Source of the DNA: Chryseobacterium gleum
Lineage (GTDB): Bacteria; Bacteroidota; Bacteroidia; Flavobacteriales; Flavobacteriaceae
DNA: 64,000 nucleotides
NCBI GenBank assembly: GCA_945881885.1
Contig: CAMCVI010000005.1
Location: 62,001-126,000, forward strand
Direction of reading: 5' to 3'
Made by a program: the position numbers and the translations under genes. The notes beneath the pieces are model-generated. The model searched no databases. It was not told where the DNA came from and saw nothing but the letters and a program-made list of their open reading frames with translations. The first letter of the stretch is position 1. Every line of letters begins with the position of its first letter. Below are positions 22,060 through 32,115 of the stretch, piece by piece.

Positions 22060-23601
22060 ATGGCAAAACAAGAAGACTTATTTAAGAATGTAGTTTCGCA
22101 TGCAAAAGAATACGGATTTATTTTCCCTTCTAGCGAAATATACGATGGTTTAAGTGCAGTATATGACTACGCACAAAACGGAGTAGAATTAAAGAAAAAC
22201 ATAAGAGAATATTGGTGGAAATCCATGGTGCAAATGCATGAAAATATTGTTGGTTTAGACGCTGCAATATTAATGCATCCAACTACCTGGAAGGCTTCCG
22301 GACATGTTGATGCGTTTAACGACCCATTAATTGACAACAAAGACTCTAAAAAAAGATACCGTGCAGATGTTTTAATTGAAGATTATGCCGAAAAATTAAA
22401 CATCAAAGCACAAAAAGAAATTGAAAAAGCAAAAGAACGTTTTGGCGCTGCTTTTAACGAACAAGAATTTATTACAACCAATCCAAGAGTTGTAGAATAC
22501 CTATCTAAAAAGAACGAAATTTTAGCCAGAATGGCAAAAAGTTTAGATGCTGGAGATTTAGACGATGTAAAACTTTTAATTGAAGAATTAGAAATCGCTT
22601 GCCCGGATTCAGGATCTCGTAATTGGACAGAAGTACGCCAGTTCAACTTAATGTTTGGTACAAAATTAGGCGCTTCGGCTGACACGGCTATGGATTTGTA
22701 CTTGCGTCCAGAAACGGCTCAAGGTATTTTTGTAAACTTTTTAAATGTTCAAAAAACAGGCCGAATGAAAATTCCTTTCGGAATTGCACAAACCGGGAAA
22801 GCCTTTAGAAATGAAATTGTTGCCAGACAGTTTATTTTCCGCATGCGCGAATTTGAACAAATGGAAATGCAATTTTTCGTAAAACCAGGTGAAGAAATGA
22901 AATGGTACGAATATTGGAAAATTACGCGATTAAACTGGCACAAATCATTAGGTTTAGGCGTTGAAAATTACCGTTTTCACGACCATGAAAAATTAGCACA
23001 CTATGCAAATGCTGCGGCTGATATTGAATTTAATTTCCCTTTCGGATTTAAAGAATTAGAAGGCATTCACTCTCGTACAGATTTTGATTTAAAAGCACAC
23101 GAACAATTTTCTGGCAAAAAATTACAATATTTTGACACCGAAGAAAATAAAAACTACGTGCCTTATGTAGTAGAAACCTCTGTTGGTTTAGACAGAATGT
23201 TTTTAGCCGTATTTTCAAAAGCATTACAAGAAGAAACATTAGAAGATGGTTCTACTAGAACCGTGTTGCGATTGCCCTCTGTTTTGGCACCTACAAAAGC
23301 AGCGGTTTTACCTTTGGTTAAAAAAGATGGATTGCCAGAAATTGCCAAAGAAATTATGGAAGAATTAAAATGGGATTTTAATATGGCATACGATGAAAAA
23401 GATGCTGTTGGCCGTCGATACAGACGCCAAGATGCTTTGGGAACGCCATTTTGTATTACTGTTGACCACCAAACTGTGGAAGACAAAACGGTTACAATAC
23501 GTTACAGAGACACCATGCTTCAAGAACGTGTAGCCATTACAGATTTAAAAAACATCATTGACAAAGAAGTTTCCGTAAGGAATTGGTTAATGAAAATGTA
23601 A
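22060..23601 (+). CDS. glyS: Glycine--tRNA ligase
   Basis: Class II aaRS motifs: YLRPETAQGIFVNF, GIAQTGKAFRNEI, VVETSVGLDRMFLAV. Confidence 0.95.
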   Translation: MAKQEDLFKNVVSHAKEYGFIFPSSEIYDGLSAVYDYAQNGVELKKNIREYWWKSMVQMHENIVGLDAAILMHPTTWKASGHVDAFNDPLIDNKDSKKRYRADVLIEDYAEKLNIKAQKEIEKAKERFGAAFNEQEFITTNPRVVEYLSKKNEILARMAKSLDAGDLDDVKLLIEELEIACPDSGSRNWTEVRQFNLMFGTKLGASADTAMDLYLRPETAQGIFVNFLNVQKTGRMKIPFGIAQTGKAFRNEIVARQFIFRMREFEQMEMQFFVKPGEEMKWYEYWKITRLNWHKSLGLGVENYRFHDHEKLAHYANAAADIEFNFPFGFKELEGIHSRTDFDLKAHEQFSGKKLQYFDTEENKNYVPYVVETSVGLDRMFLAVFSKALQEETLEDGSTRTVLRLPSVLAPTKAAVLPLVKKDGLPEIAKEIMEELKWDFNMAYDEKDAVGRRYRRQDALGTPFCITVDHQTVEDKTVTIRYRDTMLQERVAITDLKNIIDKEVSVRNWLMKM

Positions 23602-23617
23602 TACGTTCAGCACAAAT

Positions 23618-23656
23618 AAAAAAAACGCCAAATTCATTTGAATTTGGCGTTTTTTT
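23618..23656. terminator. Bidirectional intrinsic terminator
   Basis: AAAAAAAACGCCAAATTC-attt-GAATTTGGCGTTTTTTT. Confidence 0.85.
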
Positions 23657-23984
23657 ATTTTTTAGGATTTTGGTTTTTTTCAAGTCGTGCTAAAATGCGT
23701 TTTTGCATTTCTTTATACTTGTTAACATCTGCAGCATAGTATCTGTTGTTTTGGCGGTAGGTAGTGCTGTCTATTTTGTACTTTTTGTAAATGTAGTTTT
23801 TGGCATCAATTTTATTGGCTTGTAAAATATCTGGCGAATTTATTTTTACTGCTTGTAAAATGGCAGCATCGTACAAAATATTTTCCATTGTGGCTTCGTC
23901 CAAAAGTTTTTTTGGTGGTTTCACAGGATTTTCGTTACACGCAAATAATCCAAAAAAAACAGTTAAAAAAAATATTTTTTTCAT
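23655..23984 (-). CDS. DUF4296 domain-containing lipoprotein
   Basis: Lipobox FGLFACNEN; MENILYDAAILQAVK...YKKYKIDSTTYRQNNRYYAADVNKYKEM typical DUF4296. Confidence 0.8.
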   Translation of the reverse strand: MKKIFFLTVFFGLFACNENPVKPPKKLLDEATMENILYDAAILQAVKINSPDILQANKIDAKNYIYKKYKIDSTTYRQNNRYYAADVNKYKEMQKRILARLEKNQNPKK

Positions 23985-23989
23985 CGTTA

Positions 23990-25330
23990 TTATCTATCAA
24001 AAGTTAGTCTTTCTCCTGCAATAATATCTTTTACTTTTCCATTGGCATAAACCAATTTTCCATTCACAAAAGTATGCGTTACTCTCGATTTAAAACTGAC
24101 ACCTTCAAATGGCGACCAGCCGCATTTTGCAATGATATTCTCCTTTTTTACACTCCAAGGCATGTGTGGATTCACCAAAACCAAATCGGCAAAATAACCT
24201 TCTTTAATAAATCCACGATTTTCAATTTTGAAAATTTTTGCCGGATTATGACACATTTTTTCAACAATTTTTTCCATGGAAATTTTATCTTTATTATAGG
24301 CTTCCATCATGGCTACTAAAGCGTGCTGCACTAGCGGCCCACCTGAAGGACAAGTAGTATATGGATTTGATTTTTCTTCTAAAGTATGCGGCGCATGATC
24401 TGTGGCAATAACGTCTATTCTATCATCTAAAAGGGCTTTCCAAAGCGCGTCTTTATCTTCTTGCGATTTAACTGCCGGATTCCATTTAATCAAAGAACCC
24501 TTAGTTTCATAATCTGCATCAGTGAACCATAAGTGATGGATGCAAACTTCAGCAGTAATTTGTTTTTTTTCAAGCGGCATTTTATTGGTGAACAAGTCTA
24601 ATTCTTTAGCCGTTGAAATATGAAAAACATGCAGTCGAGCACCAGTTTTTTTCGCTAAAGCAATTACTCTAACTGTAGATTCATAACAAGCAGCTACGCT
24701 TCTAATTTCTGGGTGTTTCGTTACTGGAATGTCGTCACCGTAAATTTCTTTGTATTTCGCTAAATTATTTTTTACAATGGTTTCGTCTTCGCTGTGCACG
24801 GCAATCAAAAGCTTCGTACTTGAAAATATTTTTTCTAACGATTCAGAACTGTCAACTAACATATTCCCCGTAGAGGAGCCTAAAAACAGTTTTAAACCGG
24901 CTACATTTTTAGGATTGGTTTTTAATATTTCTTCTAAATTATCATTGGTACCACCCATCATAAAAGAATAGTTGGCGTAAGATGTTTTGGAAGCAATTTG
25001 ATATTTTTCTTCTAAAAGTTCCTGCGTTACCGCATTTGGAACCGTGTTAGGTTGTTCGATGTAAGAGGTAATTCCACCGGCAACAGCAGCTTTACTTTCT
25101 GATGCAATGTCGCCTTTATGAGTAAGTCCTGGCTCTCTAAAATGAACTTGATCATCAATAACACCAGGTATTAAAAAATTGCCTTCCGCATCAATAATTA
25201 CACTTTCCGAAGATTTCGCACTAATACTTTCTGCAATTTGACGGATTATATTATTTTCAATTAATACATCTCCTTCAAAGATGCTCCCTTCATTAACAAT
25301 TTTTGCATTTTTAATTAAAAATGTACTCAT
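23990..25330 (-). CDS. pyrC: Dihydroorotase
   Basis: Amidohydrolase motifs GVIDDQVHFREPGLTHKGDI, VIATDHAPHTLEEK. Confidence 0.92.
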   Translation of the reverse strand: MSTFLIKNAKIVNEGSIFEGDVLIENNIIRQIAESISAKSSESVIIDAEGNFLIPGVIDDQVHFREPGLTHKGDIASESKAAVAGGITSYIEQPNTVPNAVTQELLEEKYQIASKTSYANYSFMMGGTNDNLEEILKTNPKNVAGLKLFLGSSTGNMLVDSSESLEKIFSSTKLLIAVHSEDETIVKNNLAKYKEIYGDDIPVTKHPEIRSVAACYESTVRVIALAKKTGARLHVFHISTAKELDLFTNKMPLEKKQITAEVCIHHLWFTDADYETKGSLIKWNPAVKSQEDKDALWKALLDDRIDVIATDHAPHTLEEKSNPYTTCPSGGPLVQHALVAMMEAYNKDKISMEKIVEKMCHNPAKIFKIENRGFIKEGYFADLVLVNPHMPWSVKKENIIAKCGWSPFEGVSFKSRVTHTFVNGKLVYANGKVKDIIAGERLTFDR

Positions 25331-26053
25331 TTATAGTTTTTTAAATATTTTTCTAATTCGTAACATGATAACGCCAAGAACTGCTTCGCGAATAATTGCG
25401 CCACTCATTTTGGATTCGCCCAAAGTTCTGTCAGTAAAAATAATGGGCACTTCTTCAATTTTAAATTTATGTACATAGGCACGGTATTTCATTTCTATTT
25501 GAAATGCGTAACCCACAAATTTAATTTTGTCAACATTTATGGTTTCTAAAACCTTTCTTTTGTAACAAATAAAGCCTGCAGTGGCATCATGAATTTGCAT
25601 TCCTGTAATAAATTTCACATAAACGGAAGCAAAATAGGACATTAAAACCCGGCTTAAAGGCCAGTTAACCACGTTTACGCCTTTCGAATATCTTGAACCA
25701 ATTGCCACATCGGCACCGTTTTGACAAGCTAAATATAATTTTTCTAAATCGTTGGGATTATGAGAAAAATCGGCATCCATTTCATAAATAAATGGATAAT
25801 TATGAGTCAACGCCCATTTGAAACCGTGCACGTAAGCAGTTCCTAAACCTGATTTTTTATTTCTAACTTCTAAAAATAATTTTCCAGCATATTGTTGTTG
25901 TAATTCGGTAACTTTTTGAAAAGTTCCATCTGGCGAATTGTCATCTACAATTAAAACGTGAAATTGGGAAGGCAACTGAAAAACAGCGTGGATAATACGC
26001 TCTATATTTTCAATTTCGTTATATGTAGGTATAATTACTATTCCTGCTGACAT
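25331..26053 (-). CDS. Polyprenol monophosphomannose synthase-like glycosyltransferase (GT2)
   Basis: IIPTYNEIENIERII, VLIVDDNSPDGT, YEMDADFSHNP. Confidence 0.9.
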   Translation of the reverse strand: MSAGIVIIPTYNEIENIERIIHAVFQLPSQFHVLIVDDNSPDGTFQKVTELQQQYAGKLFLEVRNKKSGLGTAYVHGFKWALTHNYPFIYEMDADFSHNPNDLEKLYLACQNGADVAIGSRYSKGVNVVNWPLSRVLMSYFASVYVKFITGMQIHDATAGFICYKRKVLETINVDKIKFVGYAFQIEMKYRAYVHKFKIEEVPIIFTDRTLGESKMSGAIIREAVLGVIMLRIRKIFKKL

Positions 26054-26150
26054 GTGATTTTATTTTCTTTACAAAAATAAGTTATTTTTATATTTATTAT
26101 CTTAATAATTTTATAATTAATTGAGTTATTTTTTTTGTTACTTTTGTGTT

Positions 26151-26816
26151 ATGAAAATCATACTACTATCTGAGCGAATTTTAGTTAACAAAGATTGGGC
26201 AACCTTACTATTTGTATTAGCAATTGCTATTGTGGCACTCAATAAAACAATTTTTTCAGTAAGATTTAATGAATTTATTAAATTAGGTTATTCAGAAAAG
26301 TACAATAAAATTTATAAAGACACCAATAATATATTGAGTTGGTTTTCCATTTCAATGTTTGTCATTCAATTAATTTCCTTTTCCTTTTTTATTTTATTGT
26401 TTTTAAGTTATTTTAATTATTCAAAAACAGAAAATTATATAGCATACATACAAATCATAACATTTTTATTTGTTTTTATTTTATCTAAGTTTTTGATAGA
26501 AAAAATTATAGCGACAGTTATAAATTCTGAAAGTTTAGTGGATAAGTTTAATCTTATAAAATTGAATTATCGCGCTTTTATTGGTTTTGTTTTACTGCCT
26601 ATAAATATTGTTTTGTACTATAATTCTTGGCCTGTTAAAGAGGTTTTTTACATTATATTAACAATTTTTTTACTGTTTAATGTTTTCACTTATTATTTTT
26701 TAGTAAAAAACTATCAAAAGACAATATTAAGCAAATTATTTTATTTTATTTTGTATCTTTGCACCCTTGAAATAGCACCGTATTATTTCATGTATTATTG
26801 GGTAACGAAAAATTAG
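26151..26816 (+). CDS. DUF4271 domain-containing membrane protein
   Basis: Multi-TM; position directly upstream of hemD; start at MKIILLSERILVNKDW. Confidence 0.75.
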   Translation: MKIILLSERILVNKDWATLLFVLAIAIVALNKTIFSVRFNEFIKLGYSEKYNKIYKDTNNILSWFSISMFVIQLISFSFFILLFLSYFNYSKTENYIAYIQIITFLFVFILSKFLIEKIIATVINSESLVDKFNLIKLNYRAFIGFVLLPINIVLYYNSWPVKEVFYIILTIFLLFNVFTYYFLVKNYQKTILSKLFYFILYLCTLEIAPYYFMYYWVTKN

Positions 26817-26829
26817 GAATTTGTTAGAT

Positions 26830-27588
26830 ATGTCAAATTTGAAAGTAAAAACGATTTTGGTTTCTCAACCAGAACCAAAAGTGGATAATTCTCCATATCA
26901 CGATTTGCAAAATAAATTTAAGGTAAAAATTGATTTTAGACCTTTTATTCATGTTGAGGGTGTTTCAGCTAAGGAAGTAAGAGCGCAAAAAATTGATTTA
27001 AACAATTTTACGGCTATAATTTTCACTAGTAAAAACGCTATTGACCACTTTTTTAGAGTTGCAGAAGAAATGAGATACAAAATCCCAGAGGATTTAAAAT
27101 ATTTTTGTCAATCGGAAGCTGTTGCATTTTATTTACAAAAATATGTGGTGTACAGAAAGCGAAAAATTTATGTAGGTCAGAAAGATTTTTCGGATTTAAC
27201 GGCACTTATAAAAAAGTACAAAGACGAGAAATTTTTATTACCAAATACAGACCAATTAAATCATGATGTTCCTCAAACACTTGATGGTTTAAAAGTAGAT
27301 TGGAAACAAGGTATTTTCTATAAAACAGTAATGAGCGATTTGTCTGATTTAAAAGATGTTTATTACGATGTGTTGGCCTTTTTTAGTCCAACAGGAATTA
27401 AATCGTTATTTATGAATTTCCCAAATTTTGAGCAAAATAACACAAGAATTGCCGTATTTGGACCAACGACTCAAAAAGAAGCTTTAGATCACGGATTACG
27501 AGTTGATATTTTAGCCCCTACACCAGGAACACCATCCATGACAGGTGCTTTGGAAAAATATGTTGCAGAAGCAAATAAAGGAAAATAA
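26830..27588 (+). CDS. hemD: Uroporphyrinogen-III synthase
   Basis: KTILVSQPEPKV, AIIFTSKNAIDHF, LAFFSPTGIKSLF, AVFGPTTQKEA; start at MSNLKVKT chosen over ORF-track start. Confidence 0.85.
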   Translation: MSNLKVKTILVSQPEPKVDNSPYHDLQNKFKVKIDFRPFIHVEGVSAKEVRAQKIDLNNFTAIIFTSKNAIDHFFRVAEEMRYKIPEDLKYFCQSEAVAFYLQKYVVYRKRKIYVGQKDFSDLTALIKKYKDEKFLLPNTDQLNHDVPQTLDGLKVDWKQGIFYKTVMSDLSDLKDVYYDVLAFFSPTGIKSLFMNFPNFEQNNTRIAVFGPTTQKEALDHGLRVDILAPTPGTPSMTGALEKYVAEANKGK

Positions 27589-27602
27589 TTTTTTTATAAA
27601 TT

Positions 27603-27634
27603 AAAAAAAGCGTTCAGAAATGAACGCTTTTTTT
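27603..27634. terminator. Intrinsic terminator 1 between hemD and pckA
   Basis: AAAAAAAGCGTTC-agaaat-GAACGCTTTTTTT. Confidence 0.85.
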
Positions 27635-27639
27635 GTGCA

Positions 27640-27670
27640 AAAAAAACGCCTTGATTTTCAAGACGTTTTA
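27640..27670. terminator. Intrinsic terminator 2 between hemD and pckA
   Basis: AAAACGcCTTG-atttt-CAAGaCGTTTT with flanking A/T tracts. Confidence 0.7.
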
Positions 27671-27695
27671 GATGTAAGTTTTAATTTGTTAAGTT

Positions 27696-29321
27696 TTATA
27701 ATTTTGGACCCGCTTTTACTAAAGCAGCGCCTTCTTCATTATCAGTATATTGTACAAAGTTTTTAATAAAACGAGCTGCTAAATCTGCAGCTTTTGTGTC
27801 CCACTCTGAAGCATCCGCATAAGTATTTCTTGGATCCAAAATAGTATCATCAACATCATGTAATGAGGTAGGGACTTCAAAATTAAAAACCGGTACAATT
27901 GTAGTAGCTGCTTTTTCAATTGAACCATCTAAAATAGCATCAATTATAGCTCTTGTGTTTTTTATTGATATTCTTTTTCCAGTGCCATTCCAACCGGTGT
28001 TTACCATGTATGCGGTAGCTTGATGTTCTTCCATTTTTTTCACTAACTCTTCCCCATATTTTGTTGGATGTAAAGTTAAAAAAGCTTTTCCAAAACACGC
28101 CGAAAACGTTGGCTCTGGTTGTGTAACACCTCTTTCAGTTCCAGCTAATTTAGCCGTAAATCCTGATAAAAAATAATATTTTGTTTGTTCAGGAGTTAAT
28201 TTAGAAACTGGTGGCATCACCCCAAAAGCATCCGCAGTTAAAAAGATAACTTTATTAGCATGACCTGCCTTAGAAATAGGTTTTACAATATTGTCAATAT
28301 GATAAATAGGGTAGGAAACACGAGTATTTTGAGTAACCGAACCATCTTTAAAATCTATTTTGCCATTTGCGTCAACGGTAACATTTTCTAATAAGGCATC
28401 TTTTCGGATGGCTTTAAAAATATCTGGTTCGTTCTCGGCACTTAAATCAATAGTTTTTGCATAGCAACCACCTTCAAAATTAAATACACCGTCATTGTCC
28501 CAACCATGTTCGTCATCACCAATTAATTCGCGTTTTGGATCTGTTGATAAAGTTGTTTTTCCGGTTCCAGAAAGACCAAAGAAAACGGCTACATCACCAT
28601 TTGATCCTTTATTTGCTGAACAATGCATCGATGAAATTCCTTGTAAAGGCAAGTAATAATTCATTAAGGCAAAAAGACCTTTTTTCATTTCGCCACCATA
28701 CCAAGTACCACCAATTAACTGAATTTTTTCTGTTAAGTTAAAGGCAACATACACTTCCGAATTTAATCCGTGAGCAGCGTAATCTTTAAATGATGTTTTA
28801 GAACCGTTCATCACCACAAAATCTGGTTCGCCAAAGTTGGCTAATTCTTCTTTTGTTGGTCTGATAAACATATTTGTCACAAAATGTGCTTGCCAGGCCA
28901 CTTCCATAATAAATCGCACTTTTAATCGTGTATTTTCGTTGGCACCACAAAATGCATCTATTACAAAAAGTCTTTTTCCAGATAATTCGGAAGCTGTAGT
29001 TTCTTTTAATGCATTCCAAGTTTCGGTTGAAATGGGTTTGTTATCGTTAACCGCTTTTTCAGAATTCCACCAAATGGTATTTTCTGTGGTACTGTCTTTT
29101 ACAATATATTTGTCTTTAGGAGAGCGACCTGTAAATTCACCTGTCATCACATTAACAGCACCAAGCTCTGTTAATTGTCCTTTTTCATAACCTTGTAAGT
29201 TGTCATTTAATTCTTCGTTGTAAAGTAAATCGTATGAGGGGTTATATACGATTTCTGAAACATCTTTAATTCCATATTTTTCTAACGAAATCGATTTCGT
29301 AAATTGAGCGTAGGTATCCAT
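27696..29321 (-). CDS. pckA: Phosphoenolpyruvate carboxykinase (ATP)
   Basis: [36 protein letters not shown]. Confidence 0.97.
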   Translation of the reverse strand: MDTYAQFTKSISLEKYGIKDVSEIVYNPSYDLLYNEELNDNLQGYEKGQLTELGAVNVMTGEFTGRSPKDKYIVKDSTTENTIWWNSEKAVNDNKPISTETWNALKETTASELSGKRLFVIDAFCGANENTRLKVRFIMEVAWQAHFVTNMFIRPTKEELANFGEPDFVVMNGSKTSFKDYAAHGLNSEVYVAFNLTEKIQLIGGTWYGGEMKKGLFALMNYYLPLQGISSMHCSANKGSNGDVAVFFGLSGTGKTTLSTDPKRELIGDDEHGWDNDGVFNFEGGCYAKTIDLSAENEPDIFKAIRKDALLENVTVDANGKIDFKDGSVTQNTRVSYPIYHIDNIVKPISKAGHANKVIFLTADAFGVMPPVSKLTPEQTKYYFLSGFTAKLAGTERGVTQPEPTFSACFGKAFLTLHPTKYGEELVKKMEEHQATAYMVNTGWNGTGKRISIKNTRAIIDAILDGSIEKAATTIVPVFNFEVPTSLHDVDDTILDPRNTYADASEWDTKAADLAARFIKNFVQYTDNEEGAALVKAGPKL

Positions 29322-29390
29322 AAAATTATTAGTTATGTTGCTTTTATTTAAAGTGCAAAATTAAACAATAATTTGACAAATAAACGTTTT

Positions 29391-29777
29391 CTAATATTTT
29401 TTCGTCAAAATTGCGTAAAATAAATATCCCCAAGAGAGTATAAGAAGTAGTCCGCCTATTGGTGTTATAGGGCCAATTAGTTTTGATTTAATACCTGTTA
29501 AACCATTAGTTGTTAACGCGTAAATGGAACCTGAAAACATTAATACACCCGTTAAAGTCAAATAAAATACGACCGTTTTTTCTTTTAGTGTAATGATTTG
29601 TGTTGCTCCAATAAATAATAAAAATAACGCATGATACATTTGATATTTTACGCCTGTTTCAAAAGAATTTAATTGTTCAACAGTAAGCGTTTTTTTTAAT
29701 GCATGCGCTCCAAAAGCTCCAAATATAATAGCCAAAAAGCCTAAAGTACATGCAACAAGTAGTATTTTCTTTTCCAT
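29391..29777 (-). CDS. DUF423 domain-containing membrane protein
   Basis: GFLAIIFGAFGAHALKKTL, GTGVKYQMYHAL-like, ITPIGGLLLILSW. Confidence 0.88.
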   Translation of the reverse strand: MEKKILLVACTLGFLAIIFGAFGAHALKKTLTVEQLNSFETGVKYQMYHALFLLFIGATQIITLKEKTVVFYLTLTGVLMFSGSIYALTTNGLTGIKSKLIGPITPIGGLLLILSWGYLFYAILTKKY

Positions 29778-29898
29778 GGATTATTTTTAATTTCAATACA
29801 AAGATATTAAACTTCAATTCAAGTTTTTTTATAAATGCTGGTTTTTATTTTTTAGAAATATAACATTTCATTACCTTCGTGTGATATTTTAGTAAAAA

Positions 29899-31260
29899 AT
29901 GAGAAAGATTTTAATTATAGGAGCAGGTCGATCTGCCTCTTCACTTATAAAATATTTATTAGATAAATCAGATGCCGAAAAATTATTGGTTACCATTGCC
30001 GATTTATCTGAAGATTTGGCCCAAAAGAAAACTGGAAATCATAAAAATGCTCGTGCCATTTCTTTTGATGTGTGTAATGACGAACAACGTAAACATGAAA
30101 TTCAACAAGCTGATATTGTAATTTCAATGTTGCCTGCTCATCTTCATATAGAAGTTGCTAAAGATTGTATTATTTATAAAAAAAACATGATAACCGCATC
30201 GTACATTAGTGAAGAAATGAAAAGTTTGGATTTTCAAGCTAAAGAAAGTCAAATTGTATTGATGAACGAGATTGGTTTAGATCCGGGAATAGACCACATG
30301 AGTGCCATGAAAATTATGGACGAAATTAAAAGTAATGGCGGAAAAATTATTCTTTTTGAATCTTTTTGCGGCGGATTGGTTGCGCCTGAAAGCGATACCA
30401 ATTTATGGAATTATAAATTTACATGGAATCCAAGAAACGTAGTATTAGCAGGTCAAGGCGGAGCAGCAAAATTCATACAAGAAGGCACTTATAAGTACAT
30501 TCCTTATCATAAATTATTTAGAAGAACCGAATTTTTAGAAGTAGAAGGATTTGGACGATTTGAAGCCTACGCCAACAGAGATTCATTAAAATACAGAGAA
30601 ATTTATGGGTTACAAAATGTAGACACTTGTTATCGAGGCACCATAAGAAGAGTAGGTTTTTCAAAGGCTTGGGACGTTTTTGTGCAATTAGGCATGACAG
30701 ACGACACCTATATTATTGATGATTCCGAACACATGAGTAACCGCGATTTTGTGAATTTATTTTTACCTTATCATCCAACAGACTCTGTAGAAATTAAATT
30801 CAGACATCAATTAAAAATCGATCAAGACGATGTAATTTGGGACAAACTTTTGGAATTAGATTTATTTAATAAATCGGTAGTTACGGGTTTAAAGAATGCG
30901 ACTCCAGCTCAAATGTTAGAAAAAATATTGTCGCACAATTGGACCTTACAACCTGAAGATAAAGACATGATTGTGATGTATCATAAAATTGGTTATGAAA
31001 TAAATGGAGAACAAAAACAAATTGATTCCACAATGGTTTGTTTAGGAGACGATCAGACTTTTACTGCGATGTCAAAAACTGTGGGATTACCAGTAGCCAT
31101 TGCCACTTTGAAAATATTAAACGGAGAAATATCAACTACTGGCGTACAATTACCAACCGCAAAAGAAGTATATCTGCCAATTTTAGAAGAATTAGAAAAG
31201 TATGGTGTAGTTTTTAAAGAATTTGATGTGCCGTATTTTGGATATAATTATTACGTTTAA
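29899..31260 (+). CDS. Saccharopine dehydrogenase family protein
   Basis: IIGAGRSASSLIKYLL N-terminal Rossmann fold, NEIGLDPGIDHMSAMKIMD. Confidence 0.9.
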   Translation: MRKILIIGAGRSASSLIKYLLDKSDAEKLLVTIADLSEDLAQKKTGNHKNARAISFDVCNDEQRKHEIQQADIVISMLPAHLHIEVAKDCIIYKKNMITASYISEEMKSLDFQAKESQIVLMNEIGLDPGIDHMSAMKIMDEIKSNGGKIILFESFCGGLVAPESDTNLWNYKFTWNPRNVVLAGQGGAAKFIQEGTYKYIPYHKLFRRTEFLEVEGFGRFEAYANRDSLKYREIYGLQNVDTCYRGTIRRVGFSKAWDVFVQLGMTDDTYIIDDSEHMSNRDFVNLFLPYHPTDSVEIKFRHQLKIDQDDVIWDKLLELDLFNKSVVTGLKNATPAQMLEKILSHNWTLQPEDKDMIVMYHKIGYEINGEQKQIDSTMVCLGDDQTFTAMSKTVGLPVAIATLKILNGEISTTGVQLPTAKEVYLPILEELEKYGVVFKEFDVPYFGYNYYV

Positions 31261-31264
31261 ATAA

Positions 31265-31305
31265 AAAATCCAAATTCCGAAATAAACTTTTAGAATTTGG
31301 ATTTT
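31265..31305. terminator. Inverted repeat / probable bidirectional terminator, also a repeat-family member
   Basis: AAAATCCAAATTC ... GAATTTGGATTTT between convergent genes. Confidence 0.55.
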
Positions 31306-31325
31306 ATATTTTGGAATTTTAAGAA

Positions 31326-32015
31326 TTAATCTCTTGTTGCGCCCATGTAACGCATTATATAATATAATAACGTTGCTATTGACCCTAAAGCAGCAACTAA
31401 ATAAGTTCTGGCAGCCCATTTTAATGAATCTTCGGCGCCAGCATATTCTTCTTGACCTAACATATTTTTGTTTTTCAACCAAGCCAAAGCACGATTACTT
31501 GCATCGTATTCTACGGGTAATGTAATTATTGAAAAAACAGTAGTGGCTGCAAATAAAATAATTCCGACTAATAATAAAGAAGGGAATGTGTTAATCATTA
31601 AAATACCAGCTAACAACACCCATTGCATGTAATTTGAAGCAATTTCAACAACAGGAACTAGTTTAGAACGCATCGTTAGCCATTCGTAAGCCTGTGCATG
31701 TTGTACCGCGTGTCCGCATTCATGAGCGGCTACCGCTGCTGCTGCTGCATTTCTTTGGTTATATACGGCTTCTGATAAATTTACAGTTTTATCTGCAGGA
31801 TTGTAATGGTCTGTTAATCTTCCGGGTGTAGAAATGACTTTTACATCACTTATGCCATTATCGGCAAGCATTTTTTCTGCAATTTCAGCACCAGACATGC
31901 CGTTTCTTAAAGTAAGTTTTGAGTAATGTTCAAATTTTGATTTTAATCTATTTGAAACCAACCAGCTAAATAGCATTATTACTCCTCCAATTATCATTGA
32001 ACCTGTATCAAACAT
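31326..32015 (-). CDS. Zinc metallopeptidase (membrane, Zn_pept_2-like)
   Basis: HECGHAVQHA zinc motif, AEKMLADNGISDVKV, TMs. Confidence 0.88.
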   Translation of the reverse strand: MFDTGSMIIGGVIMLFSWLVSNRLKSKFEHYSKLTLRNGMSGAEIAEKMLADNGISDVKVISTPGRLTDHYNPADKTVNLSEAVYNQRNAAAAAVAAHECGHAVQHAQAYEWLTMRSKLVPVVEIASNYMQWVLLAGILMINTFPSLLLVGIILFAATTVFSIITLPVEYDASNRALAWLKNKNMLGQEEYAGAEDSLKWAARTYLVAALGSIATLLYYIMRYMGATRD

Positions 32016-32115
32016 AATATTTAATTTTAAAATTTAAAGTTACAAATTTATTATCAAATTTTGAGCCAAATTTTAAAAATGACAGTTTGACATTATTAAA
32101 AAAAACACACAAAAT

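Noticed and set aside
28837-29190. 117-aa plus-strand ORF antisense to pckA
   Set aside because: Shadow ORF in a strongly conserved gene; no RBS or promoter evidence.
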